From Lotus japonicus (taxonomy: Eukaryota > Streptophyta > Magnoliopsida > Fabales > Fabaceae): DNA of 64,000 nucleotides. The notes below the pieces were generated by a model. The model worked only from the letters and a program-made list of their open reading frames with translations. It was not told the DNA's origin and ran no database searches. The stretch is from positions 35,329,780 to 35,393,779 of the forward strand of contig NC_080041.1 of NCBI RefSeq assembly GCF_012489685.1. Direction: 5' to 3'. Below are positions 11,265 to 20,931 of this stretch, in pieces. How positions within the stretch are numbered: position 1 is the first letter of the stretch; every line of letters begins with the position of its first letter. The position numbers and the translations under genes are program-made.

Positions 11265-12038
11265 TGTTGGCCCAATATTTTGGCCGAAGAAAGAAAAAAC
11301 GCATTCGGCCCAAAGCACCCAAGGTAGTCGAATTCAGACTAAAGAAAGGAAAAGGAAAATGCACCAAGTTAAGGAGGCAGCCGAATTCGACACTAGTAAT
11401 TACTGCTAAACACAGGCACATGTAACACGTGCCGCATTGACCAAGTCAGATTCTCACCACGTTGGTCGAAAACGTGGCCAAGAAACGGTTGAGGCAGTTG
11501 AAGAACACGACTCTCACCATTACGCATGGAACTTCCGGAGCAAGCATCAGATCGTGGGGAATCAGACCCACTAACCCGTCCAACAAGGAAGAAAACCGCC
11601 AAGGACACGCGGGACATAGAGCTCTATAAATAGGAAAATCTAATTCGGAAAAGAGGTTCCCAACTCAAACTCTGAAAAATTCACCAGAAAGCTCTAATGT
11701 TCGCATCAATGAGACTCAAGGAGCAAGGTGTGATGATGGAGGAGTACGTTGCAGAACCAACCTTTTAGTTTTCTTGCTTTAAGCTTGTTAATTTCCAGTT
11801 CCTTTGTGTGATTTCTTGTCGAATTCTTGTAGTTTTCATGTTATTTTGATTTATGTGACTTCATGTAATTGATCCTTGCTTAATAAAATCCAGTTTTCTT
11901 TCAAACCGATCATCACTGTCGAAAAACACTAACTCACACACGACACTTTGGCAAGACGTTTTCTCAAAAGGACCCCGAATCTAAACTTCCTTTAGTCGAA
12001 CTAAGAGGATATTTGTTTACCAAAAATCGCCGTAAACA
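11265..12038 (+). repeat. 3' LTR of the Tat element (774 bp)
   Basis: The LTR begins TGTTGGCCC and ends GCCGTAAACA, the usual TG...CA borders. It contains a TATAAATA box at 11625-11632 and an AATAAA signal at 11882-11887, as expected for U3 and R/U5. The 5' partner LTR is outside the window, so the boundaries rest on termini, the preceding purine tract and internal signals. The five bases after it (ATTCT) would be the target duplication. Confidence 0.75.
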
Positions 12039-12639
12039 ATTCTTCAATCTTATTTATAGCTATTAAAATTACATACCATAAATCATATTAAATTCCTTAA
12101 GTAATTTTTCATTAAATATATTTGAACTGAAATTGTAGGGCTTTACCCTAAAGGGAGCCCTTCCAGAAATTCTCGAAGACTTAGGACAAGCCCAAGTCTA
12201 AGAGGGGGTTTGGAAATAGTTTTCAACCAGCAATAGACGCGCCTCGGTTAGAACCTCATAAGCTGCGTCATTGCCCCAAGCGCAAAGATGCTTTTCACAA
12301 TCAGTGGATGCTGCATTATATAAGAGCTTCCATCACTTTGGTTTGTTTCTTTTGTCAATGTGGGACTTCATCCAATACAAAACAAAGGTTTATTTTTTCA
12401 ACTAATGTGGGACTTCAAATGATAGTTCTGTTGAAGCTTTAGCTGGCCTCTGAATAGCACAGTAGTGTGGCTTTGATATCTTAAGTATATTATGAGACTT
12501 TTGAAGTATCCAACTACAGCTACTACAAAAATTAAACTCATTCACAAACTATGAAATTGAGAGAACCATCCTTGATACTAGAGCATTGACTACCCAGTAC
12601 CCACTAAATAAGAAAGCGAGAAAATATTACCGTTTAAGT
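12039..12639. other. intergenic, no gene seen
   Basis: This is AT-rich sequence between the Tat LTR and the copia remnant. Short stretches with the phrase TGTGGGACTTC (near 12360 and 12407) recur in plant repeats, but I could not assign them. No coding potential was seen. Confidence 0.5.
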
Positions 12640-13395
12640 GAATGAAAGGTTACAGTGATGCTACACAGTCAGATATTACCTTTGCTATTCAACAACTCAG
12701 CCAGTACATGGCTCAGCCCACCATGAATCAAAGGTTATAGTGATGCTAATTGGAGAGGATGGCCACACACAATGAGATCTATTGCAAGGTTTTGCTTCTA
12801 TTTGGGAATTTTTTTAATTTCTTGGACATCCAAGAAACAGCCAATTGTAGCTCAATCATCCTTAGAAACAGAATATCGTGCTATTGCCACTACCACCTGT
12901 GAGCTTTAATGGTTATCCTTTCTCCTCCATGATCTTCACACCACTTCCTGTTGTTCTATATTGTGATAGCCAAAGTCCAATTCATATAGCCACAATTCTT
13001 GTTTTTCATAAGAGAACAAAGCGTTAGATATCGGTTGTCATGTCGTAAGAGTGTGTTCAATCTGGCTTGATGCGTTTACTTCCTTTATCTACACATGATC
13101 AGTTGGCGGATGTATTTACTAAGCTAAGCTGGGCTTGGTGGATATCTACCAACCTCCAGCTTGTGGGAGGGTCTTACAAGCTATTGCAGTACTAATTCAT
13201 GTGCAAGTTAGATAGGAGATTGTAGTTGTTTAGTTAGAAGATTAAGTTTTTGTTACAGTATTAATCTTCTACTAAGCTAGTAGTATACAATAACAAGTGT
13301 GTATATATATATATATAGACTATTGTACATTACTCACGGATGAAAAATCAGTTTTCAGTTCCCTTTATTCCTATCTTCTTCTCAATTACACTACT
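12640..13395 (+). mobile_element. decayed Ty1/copia 3' end: RNase H and possible LTR
   Basis: Several frames together encode copia RT/RNase H motifs: an I-T-F-A-I-Q-Q-L-S-Q block near 12675, G-Y-S-D-A-N-W near 12735, S-W-T-S-K-K-Q-P and A-Q-S-S-L-E-T-E-Y-R-A near 12820-12890, and H-D-Q-L-A-D-V-F-T-K near 13095. Stops and frame changes interrupt them. A GTGGGAGGG tract at about 13163-13171 is a typical copia polypurine tract. The following ~220 bp, with a TATA repeat, may be a degraded LTR. It is clearly non-functional. Confidence 0.75.
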
Positions 13396-13440
13396 GTGTT
13401 TTTTTTCCCTTTGAGTTTTTCTACTAATGTATGTTAAACG

Positions 13441-13682
13441 CCTCTATAGATGACCTTTCCGCAGAGGATTTACGCAAAAGAAACCAAACAAGGAAATTCT
13501 GCTTCTCCACCCTCTAAGTCCTAAGACAAACATTATACTGAACTGTATATATACATTAGTCTCTCATTACAATGTATAATCACAGGGATCAACAATTTCT
13601 TGAGTTCATTCCATCACAGCAGAACAAAAGAAAACTCGTACAAATAGACAACTAGTATATAATATGAAACGGCGAAATATAT
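13441..13682. other. 3' flank / likely 3' UTR of the CASP-like gene
   Basis: There is no ORF of interest. The position immediately downstream of the CASP-like stop codon makes it the probable 3' untranslated region. Confidence 0.4.
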
Positions 13683-15426
13683 TCACATGGAGCTGCGGGT
13701 ACAGAGAATGTAACCAGAGATGAGTGAGCTCATGGCAAAGGCAGCAAAAGCAAGGAAGGACATCCCAACTGAAACAGTGGCCATCTCTGTGAACTCGTCT
13801 TTCCCCCAATTTGATTGCCAATCGTCGACCCGTGTGGCTGCAGAGGATGATGCTGATATCAAAAGATATGCCAGAACCTGCTCAGCAATTTGCCATAAAA
13901 ATGTTACAATTCTGAATGAAATATAGAGTTCTTGCTCTAGTGCAAACTGCAAAATCTCTATAACATTAACACACAAGACAACCAGAGTATAAAAATGAAT
14001 TCACTGTAATGCAAATCATAGTAATGCTTATTGATTAATTTGGGAGTAAAAAAGCCCCTTAGCAACAGGTGCTGCAAGACTCACATGGACCACAATATGC
14101 CCCCACTTTCTGACAGAAAATAACTAAATGCATAGGAATTGAGTCATATGTGAGACTTGCCTGATCCATGAAGAAATCAAAGTGGTACCGAAGGTGGTGG
14201 CTGATTATGTGTTTCCCTGTGACTAGCTGACATGCCAGATCACATGCTTGTAATCCTGAGTGTGCAAATCCTATCACATTCATACATAAACAATACCTGC
14301 CACAAAATGATTTTGTAGCAAATAAGTTGCACATTTTACTGGTAATAATCATCATGACTTTCCTATATGATATCTAATTATCTATGGATCAAAATCATCT
14401 ATACCCTAATCCTGTCTTCCACCAATGGAATTGTGCCATGTCTATTATGTATCATGATTTTTTAACATACCCATGTAACTAATATTGCCGTAAATCGTAA
14501 TGATACTCAGACATACAAACACTGCAAATACCCATCAGACATCTCATTCTTTCTTTTTATTACTTATTTTCTCATTTTAGGTTTCAGTTGGATTATCCGT
14601 CTGCACTATGCAAATCTCTACACATAATTTTCCTTAATATTGATATTTAAATAAATAATTTTTTAATTATCAATTTTTTAAAATTTTCTTAAGATACCAA
14701 TTGAAAGAACTCATGATATATACACTTTTTTGGAAAACAAATGATGGGTTTATTACACTGTTAAGGCACCAATAAAATGAGATTTATAAATTAGCTAGAA
14801 ATCTTAATAAAAATGAGAATTATAAATTAAGAAAATTACATAAAAATTAAACATCATAAATTAAAATTAAAATTGAAAAAACAAAATCTATAAATTTTGG
14901 GTATAATATACCTGTACTCTTTGTAACGATCATAGGAATCGCCACTCCAACCTTGAGTCCGATCCGCAGCCATAACCGAAAACGAAATCAGACACACCGC
15001 CACCTCGCTCAGCCGAAACCCTAGCGCCACCTTCCTCACCACTTCCTCCGCCTTCCACCCCGCCGGAGCCGATCTCGATCTCCGCTCTCCCACCTTCGTC
15101 GCCGGCCGCTGGGGCTCCTCCCTCGTCGTCGTCGGGTTGAACACAGTCACCGCCGCCGATGCCGCGTTCTCCGGCGGCTTCTGGCGCTCCGAAGCTTTCC
15201 CGGGACCGGGAGCGGACTTTTTGACTGGCACCACCGCCAACGAATTGTCGACCCACACTCCCGGTGAGTTCTGAGGTGACCGATACTCTGGCGACTCGGT
15301 CGATTCGGGTACCCATAGAGTCGGAGAGGAAAAATGGTGCGGCGATTCGAACTGAGTCGATGACTCGGAGCCTCTTGATAACGATTTCTTCATGGAATTG
15401 GAAGCAGTGTTTGGATGAGTGTTCAT
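13683..15426 (-). CDS. CASP-like protein of group 4A, three exons, 281 aa
   Basis: Exons on the minus strand are 15426-14912, 14296-14161 and 13877-13683; phases 2 and 0 join cleanly. CASP-like (CASPL, MARVEL-related) proteins are four-pass plasma-membrane proteins that form membrane platforms. The N-terminal ~130 residues are Ser/Pro-rich and cytosolic. Predicted membrane helices lie at about 132-155, 173-196, 212-235 and 247-275. The first-loop motif around [13 protein letters not shown] and the A-A-T-R-V-D-D-W segment before helix 4 are typical of CASPL4A. The second intron begins with GC (CAG|GCAAGT). No truncation is seen. Start: the first ATG of the frame; a second Met lies at residue 12. 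Confidence 0.9.
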
Positions 15427-16814
15427 TTTTGAGTTTTGTCTGTTTAAGTCCTCTTTGCTTTTCGCGGGCTTTAATAGGAAGAGAAATGAAGAATGAGAAA
15501 AATTGAAAAAGTTAAAGTTGTGTTTGGGTGGTGGGAAAAGGAAACAAAAGTGAAAAGTAAAAGAGGATTATTATAGGCTATAGTTTTTTTAGGATAATTA
15601 TATCTTCACACCTCAAAAGGTGGAAGAAGAGAGAGATAAGAAGAAAGGAGAGAGAAAGTAAAAATGTAATATGTGATTTGATTGATAAAGAAGAGAGAAA
15701 TAAATAGAATATAGGTGAAAAAAAAGTGAATAGGTGTGTATATATCATAACTCGTTTTTTGATTGTGTGTGTTTTTTGATTTTTTATGTGTTAGAGCATG
15801 CCACGTTGAATCTTTCACATTCCTACCTCACTTTTATCACATAGTAATTTGTTTGAAGGATCCACTTACTTTTTAGATCTTTAATCATCTACCATTACTA
15901 TAATCACCATATTCATAGATAAGTACAATGATTAATCATTAATTAAAAAATTATGGGTAGGATGACATTGATGAAAAATGTTGGGTAGCATACTCAATAA
16001 GTGTAGACATTCGGAGTAAAAAAAGAAGATAAAGAGGAGTTAAGAAATAATTATAGGTAGGATGAAAAGTTTATAAAAAATATTAGATAGACATATAATA
16101 AGTGTCGACATCCGAGTGAGAAAATTTTTATATTAAAAGCTTAACAAGTAAGATAAATTTTATATCAACATTATTATATCATACAGTTAATATATTCTTT
16201 TGCTAAAAATCTTGTGAAATGATGTTCAATCCAAATTATCTTGTGTTGCGATTCATTATTTTAATTTAAAAATTATCTGCCAAAATTCTGTCTTAAAAGT
16301 GATTTAGTTATAACGACTCTAATATTATGTGTCATGCATAAAACTTATCAGAAATTTATAAATCATGTTATTTATTTTTTAATTTTAATTTAAAAATTGA
16401 ATACCGTTGACACTTATGCAAGTAACGTGCACTTAATTTAAAATAAAAAAGTGAACCATAACTCTTATAAATTGAAATAAAAGTCTGATTACATTACACT
16501 TAATTAATATCCAAGAAAAATGGGTTCGCTTTCAAAAAAAAAAGGTTTTACTAATTTATTTTAATAGTCATCACTTTATGTATGTGTTTACTTTTATAGT
16601 TTTGAGAAACCAAAATTACAATTCACTATATAAGTGAGGGTTTTTTTGCCTATAAAAAAAACTATATAAGTGAGGGTTTACATTAAACACCAGTATAATT
16701 CAAGCACACCCAGAATGATCTTTATCAATTACTTTACAAACTTACTTAACACATGTACAATTAATTATATAAATAAAATCAATTTTGAAAAAAAGTTCTA
16801 TGAGTAGTTTCTGA
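15427..16814. other. CASP-like promoter side and AT-rich intergenic DNA
   Basis: The first few hundred bases upstream of 15426 should hold the CASP-like promoter; I see no unmistakable TATA box. Further on the DNA is very AT-rich. A short direct repeat, CTATATAAGTGAGGGTTT, occurs twice at about 16627-16679. No gene was found. Confidence 0.4.
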
Positions 16815-17281
16815 GGCTTTTTATTTCTGAATGGCGTGAAAAAAAAAAAACATTAATTTGAAAAAGGGAGTGAAAAAAAAATTAGCTGTCTGGGGTAGTT
16901 TCTGGTTCGCCATGGTGGCTAGTGCATGCCCTCCCCTCTGTTCCCTTGTCTCCCATCATGTCAACTTGTCAGCCATTCGTAAGAATATATTCGAATCCTT
17001 GTCTTTGTTCACGGTCAGATCTGCAGGTGCATTGGGAAGGAGAGGAATCTGGCATTCGCGAGAATCAAACCGAATGCCAGACTGAAAAAGCAAGATTCCA
17101 TGTCATAATTTGTCTCAAACACTGAAAAAGCACTTGAATATATTTGTCCTATTACCATTCGCAAGGATTCTTTCGAATGCTATAAAGTATAAGTCAGAAA
17201 CTACCCTAGACAGCTAAATATTTTTTTTTTCATCCCCTTTTTCCAATTAATATTATTTATCACATTATTCAGAAAAAAGCC
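16815..17281. mobile_element. MULE-type MITE, 467 bp, with 9-bp target duplication
   Basis: The ends are imperfect inverted repeats of about 90-100 bp, starting GGCTTTTT at the left and finishing AAAAAGCC at the right. The inner part of each arm contains the matching AGCTGTCT(G/A)GGGTAGTTTCTG block. The element is bracketed by AGTTTCTGA at 16806-16814 and again at 17282-17290, a perfect 9-bp duplication as made by Mutator-like transposases. It has no coding capacity; the apparent ORFs inside are in its hairpin arms. Confidence 0.75.
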
Positions 17282-17290
17282 AGTTTCTGA

Positions 17291-18228
17291 ATATCAAAAT
17301 TAATTTTAAGAAATCGAAGTTGATCAAATACTTTTAGAGTTTTTCCTTACATTTTTTGTACCACACAGGCCTTACTTACTTTAATAAGTAAAAATATTGT
17401 GAATGATTTGATACTTAATGCCTAATATAACACCTTACTTTTTCAATGCTCAATTATAAGCTGTTGGAGTCTTTTTTTTAAAAGTTGCTGAGGTTTAAAT
17501 AAACGAAAAATAAATAAATAAAGTAGGTTCAATTACCTAAACAAGCTTTTTCAGCAAAGGTGTCTGATTGATTTCGAGAGTGGGCTACCTTTAGTGCGAT
17601 ATAGACACAAAGTTCTTCAGTCTTTACTTTAGTTTCATCCTGCGCGTTTTAGATCAATTTATTCATTAAAAAACACCTACCAAAGGCAACATGCTAAATG
17701 GCATTGCTTTCTCACAGGACTCTTAACAACAAAACCACTATAAGTATATACATAACCTTTAGGCAACTTTTAAGATGTCGTTTCCTTAACCATATTCATT
17801 CTGCATGATGGGGATTGGGGGCATAAGCATAAAACTCAAGATAGTTTCATGGTGTTCGGCTATGAATTATGCCTCGTTTGAAAGAGCTTATTTTTTTAGC
17901 ACAACCGTTTATGAAACTGTTTGAGAGCTTATATAAATAAATTTTGGCATTGCTATAAGTTGTTGAATTTGTTTCCATAAGCTATTCAGATTTATTGATG
18001 AATAAGAGTTTATGCTTTTCCGTAACATAATTTTAGCTTATTTCAATAAGCTTCTCAAATGAGTTTATGAATAAGCGTTTAACTAAGCTTTTTACCCCAA
18101 ACACACCCTAAGATCATATGTTCCTGTTTTGTGTCCCCTGTCCTACTAGAAAACTTGTGCCAGGTCAAGTAAAGAATGCATGGATATATCAGTTATAACC
18201 CTCCATGAATGGCTTTTGAATAATAGAG
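17291..18228. other. AT-rich intergenic DNA with a possible foldback repeat
   Basis: No gene is seen. Between about 17868 and 18110 there is a run of AAGCTTA/TAAGCTT-type inverted segments ending CCCCAAACACACCC, resembling a common small plant DNA-transposon family. I could not find a convincing target duplication. Confidence 0.35.
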
Positions 18229-18424
18229 AATACCAAAGGGCATTAGTTTTAACACCCCTCTTATTAATTCCACACCCTCTTTTATTTTTTAAATTCCTTT
18301 AATACCCTCTCTTATAAAGAGATAATCAAAGTGTGATAGTATTTTCACACCTACTAACTGTGAAACGCTTAAAACGAAAGGAAGAAGATAAAGAGAGAAT
18401 GAACATACTCGATTCACACAATTG

Positions 18425-18990
18425 TGTTTCACACTCAAGAGTGTGAAACACAATTCTGTTTCACACTCATGATCAGGAGTGTGAATGGACCAACTGTTGA
18501 GAATTTTATTTTCAATTTTAAATTTTTTGTTTCTTTAGAATTAGATTTCACACTCAAGTGTGTGAAACATTTTCAAATTTCACACTCAAGAGTGTGAGTT
18601 ATTGAACTGTTAATAATTTTATTTTTAAAAATAGTTTTTTTGTTTTTTTATATTTTCATTTCACACTCAGGAGTGTGAAAGAACCAACTGTTAAGAATTT
18701 TATTTTTAATTTTAAATATTTCGTTTTTTTATAATTAAATTTCACACTCAAGTGTGTGAAACATTTTCAAATTTCATACTCAAGAGTGTGAGTTATTAAA
18801 TTGTTAATAATTTTATTTTTAAAAATAGTTTTTGGTTTTTTTATATTTTCATTTCACATTCAAGAGTGTGAAATATTTTCAAATTTCACCCTCAAAAGTG
18901 TGAAGGAACCAACTGTTAAGAATTTTATTTTTAATTTTAAAAATTTCATTTTTTTTTATAATTAATTTCACATTCAAGAGTGCGAAAAAG
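18425..18990. repeat. hairpin-rich repeats with a TTTCACACTC/GAGTGTGAAA core
   Basis: A palindromic core (TTTCACACTC, 1-4 bases, GAGTGTGAAA, with variants) recurs about eight to ten times. It lies within larger imperfect units of roughly 195-225 bp marked by CAACTGTTRAGAATTTTATTT at 18491, 18685 and 18910. Further copies of the core occur at 19540-19800. Confidence 0.7.
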
Positions 18991-19001
18991 ACAAGCTTAC
19001 A

Positions 19002-19482
19002 CCCTAATGTCAAACTTTTCCTTGTATGGTTTGAATTTACCACTCTGCTCACACCCTAATGTCAAACTTTCCTTCCCGTGCAAGGTTCCATAGTCAGACC
19101 TTATCATAACAACAACAAAGTCATTGTCCTTCCCCACCAACCGAGCCCAATCAAAGACTTTCATGCCGATTTTGGAATTTCTACAAACAACAAACACGGT
19201 TAGCTTATTATTTAATAAAGTCAATCAATTGTATATATCATATTAAGCACATGAGATATGTGAATCTTATCGGTGGTGAAGGTTTTCTGTACAATCTACC
19301 ATAACAATATGAGATAATGCATTCATGTCATCTATTGCATTCATTAAATCTTCATCCTCCTTCAATATGTGACCCCATTCTTTCATATCATCCACTTCAT
19401 TATCTACTTTTTTCACATGATCAACCTTGATATGATTCCCTTCAGCCACATTATCGACTTTCTCAATGAGCACATGAGACAT
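19002..19482 (-). pseudogene. MULE transposase N-terminal fragment (FAR1-like region)
   Basis: The 19224-19002 segment encodes a K-V-F-D-W-A-R-L-V-G-K-D-N then R-S-D-Y-G...L-G-C-E-Q-S-G-K-F-K-P-Y sequence. This matches the zinc-binding FAR1-type N-terminus of MuDR-like transposases. Upstream, 19482-19267 is a short acidic frame from ATG to stop that could be the original first exon. The two are separated by stop codons, and no MULE transposase core or SWIM zinc finger follows. It is a truncated relic carried by the surrounding element. Confidence 0.6.
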
Positions 19483-20010
19483 GATTAGCTATCCTGAAAT
19501 GGAAAAGAGTAAGAATAAAAAAGAAAAATTCACAAACAAGTAAATTTCACACTTTTGAGTGTGAACGGAACAACTATTTCCCCCTCCATAGTGTGAACTA
19601 CAAACCAAATTCACACTCTAAAGTGTGAAATACAAACAACAGTGATAAAATGAAATTTTCACACTTACTTGAGTGTGAAAATGTTTCACATTTTCTAAGT
19701 GTGAAACACTTAAAACGAAAGGAAAAAGATGAAGAGGGAATGAACATACCTCGGTTCACACTTACAAAGTATGAAATGTTTTCACATATATTAAGTGTGA
19801 AAAATAGCAACGAAGAAAACTATGAGATTAGAGTAAAAGTGAAGGGTGGTGTGACAAACAAAGATGAGGGTAGTGATAAGGTAGGAAAAGGGATATGTTT
19901 GGAATGAAATTAAATTTTAAGGGTATTTGAGACATTTTGGTGCATAAAGGAGGGTGGATGATTAATTGAGGGGGGTGTTAAAACTAATGCCCTATAAAAC
20001 TAATACCAAA

Positions 20011-20693
20011 CAGAAACATAAGACTTCAGTTCCCTATAAAACTCTCTTCTATTATAATGTAAGTTATGTAACTATTAGGCTTCAAGTGTAAATTAGGGAT
20101 AATTTTATCTGTGCAGAAATTTGTAATATTGTTCTCTTCTGTTTTCTTTGATTCCACTATTTTCAAAGAAACTAAAGTGTACCATTCCACGAGCATTATG
20201 TTCCATTCCATTTTGACAATATAAAAAACATGGAACATAAGTTCTATGTCCTGTTTGACCAAATGCTACCTTAGTAGACAAAATACACATGCCTGTAGCT
20301 TTTATTACAACACTTAATTATCAATGGCTTCCTTTCATGTAGGCAGACAACCTGAGCCGAACCACAAACAAGAAAGGAGGAACACAGCCATAACCCATAT
20401 TGCACATACAAAGATCCCTCAAGGTCCTTCTAGAGTTCCTATCTCACTATTTTGTCAGTCAGCAAAATTTATATACACAAGATGACATAGCAAAGAGATT
20501 GGGTAATGGAACAACAAAAAAGAACTCGTGATAGGAGTCAGAGGCTGAAAAAATTACAAGTGCTCGTGTGTTGGGTAACAAGCCCAATAGAAAAGGTAGC
20601 AGCATACTACTCCTGTCACCAGTGTCAGATTCCTTCATGTTCCACCCCACATCAGAGAAGGTATATAATTATACAGGATAAGGGCAATGTGGC
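20011..20693. other. 3' flank of EX2
   Basis: This is probably the EX2 3' untranslated region (nearest the stop at 20694) followed by spacer to the MULE target site. No other gene is seen. Confidence 0.4.
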
Positions 20694-20891
20694 TCACTCA
20701 GGTAGTTTCAACCGGTTGAACAGCACAAGAAAACTTTGCTCAGGTACAGCATAAAGGAAACCAAGATCTGCACCTTTCAAGTATTGTCCCATGCCCTAAA
20801 TATGACAACATCAGAACATAAAAGTGTCTAACAGAAATTGTACCAAAAATAGACTATTAATTGAAACCACTAACCATGCTTGTACATTGAA

Positions 20892-20931
<40 letters not shown>

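Larger units (their letters stand above)
1..12038 (+). mobile_element. Ty3/gypsy LTR retrotransposon, Tat lineage, 5' end outside window
   Basis: The order gag, protease, reverse transcriptase, RNase H, a second archaeal-type RNase H, integrase is that of the Tat lineage of plant Ty3/gypsy elements, where the extra RNase H is diagnostic. The window opens inside gag, so the 5' LTR and primer-binding site are not visible. The sense genes end at 5775. About 5.5 kb then separates integrase from the 3' LTR (11265-12038), and this space holds antisense genes at 5857-6330 and 6839-10784. The pol region has an internal deletion and frame breaks, so this copy cannot encode its own replication. Lineage confidence is high; the family name is unknown. 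Confidence 0.9.
18238..20001 (-). mobile_element. non-autonomous MULE with transposase remnant and hairpin repeats
   Basis: The terminal inverted repeats share the core GGGCATTAGTTTTAACACCCC, at 18238 on the plus strand and near 19973-19992 inverted, continuing imperfectly inward. AATACCAAA at 18229-18237 recurs at 20002-20010 as the 9-bp target duplication. The right repeat extends about 9 bases beyond the left one, so the left tip is trimmed. Inside, the minus strand keeps only an N-terminal scrap of MULE transposase (19002-19482), and the rest is a dense array of ACACTC/GAGTGT hairpins. The missing catalytic domain means movement would depend on another copy. Confidence 0.65.

Noticed and set aside
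16858..17125. Two overlapping small ORFs
   Set aside because: They lie inside the MULE MITE, partly in its inverted-repeat arm.
18425..18990. Possible CRISPR-like array of repeats
   Set aside because: The repeats are palindromic transposon hairpins with unequal AT-rich spacers in a plant genome; no cas genes.
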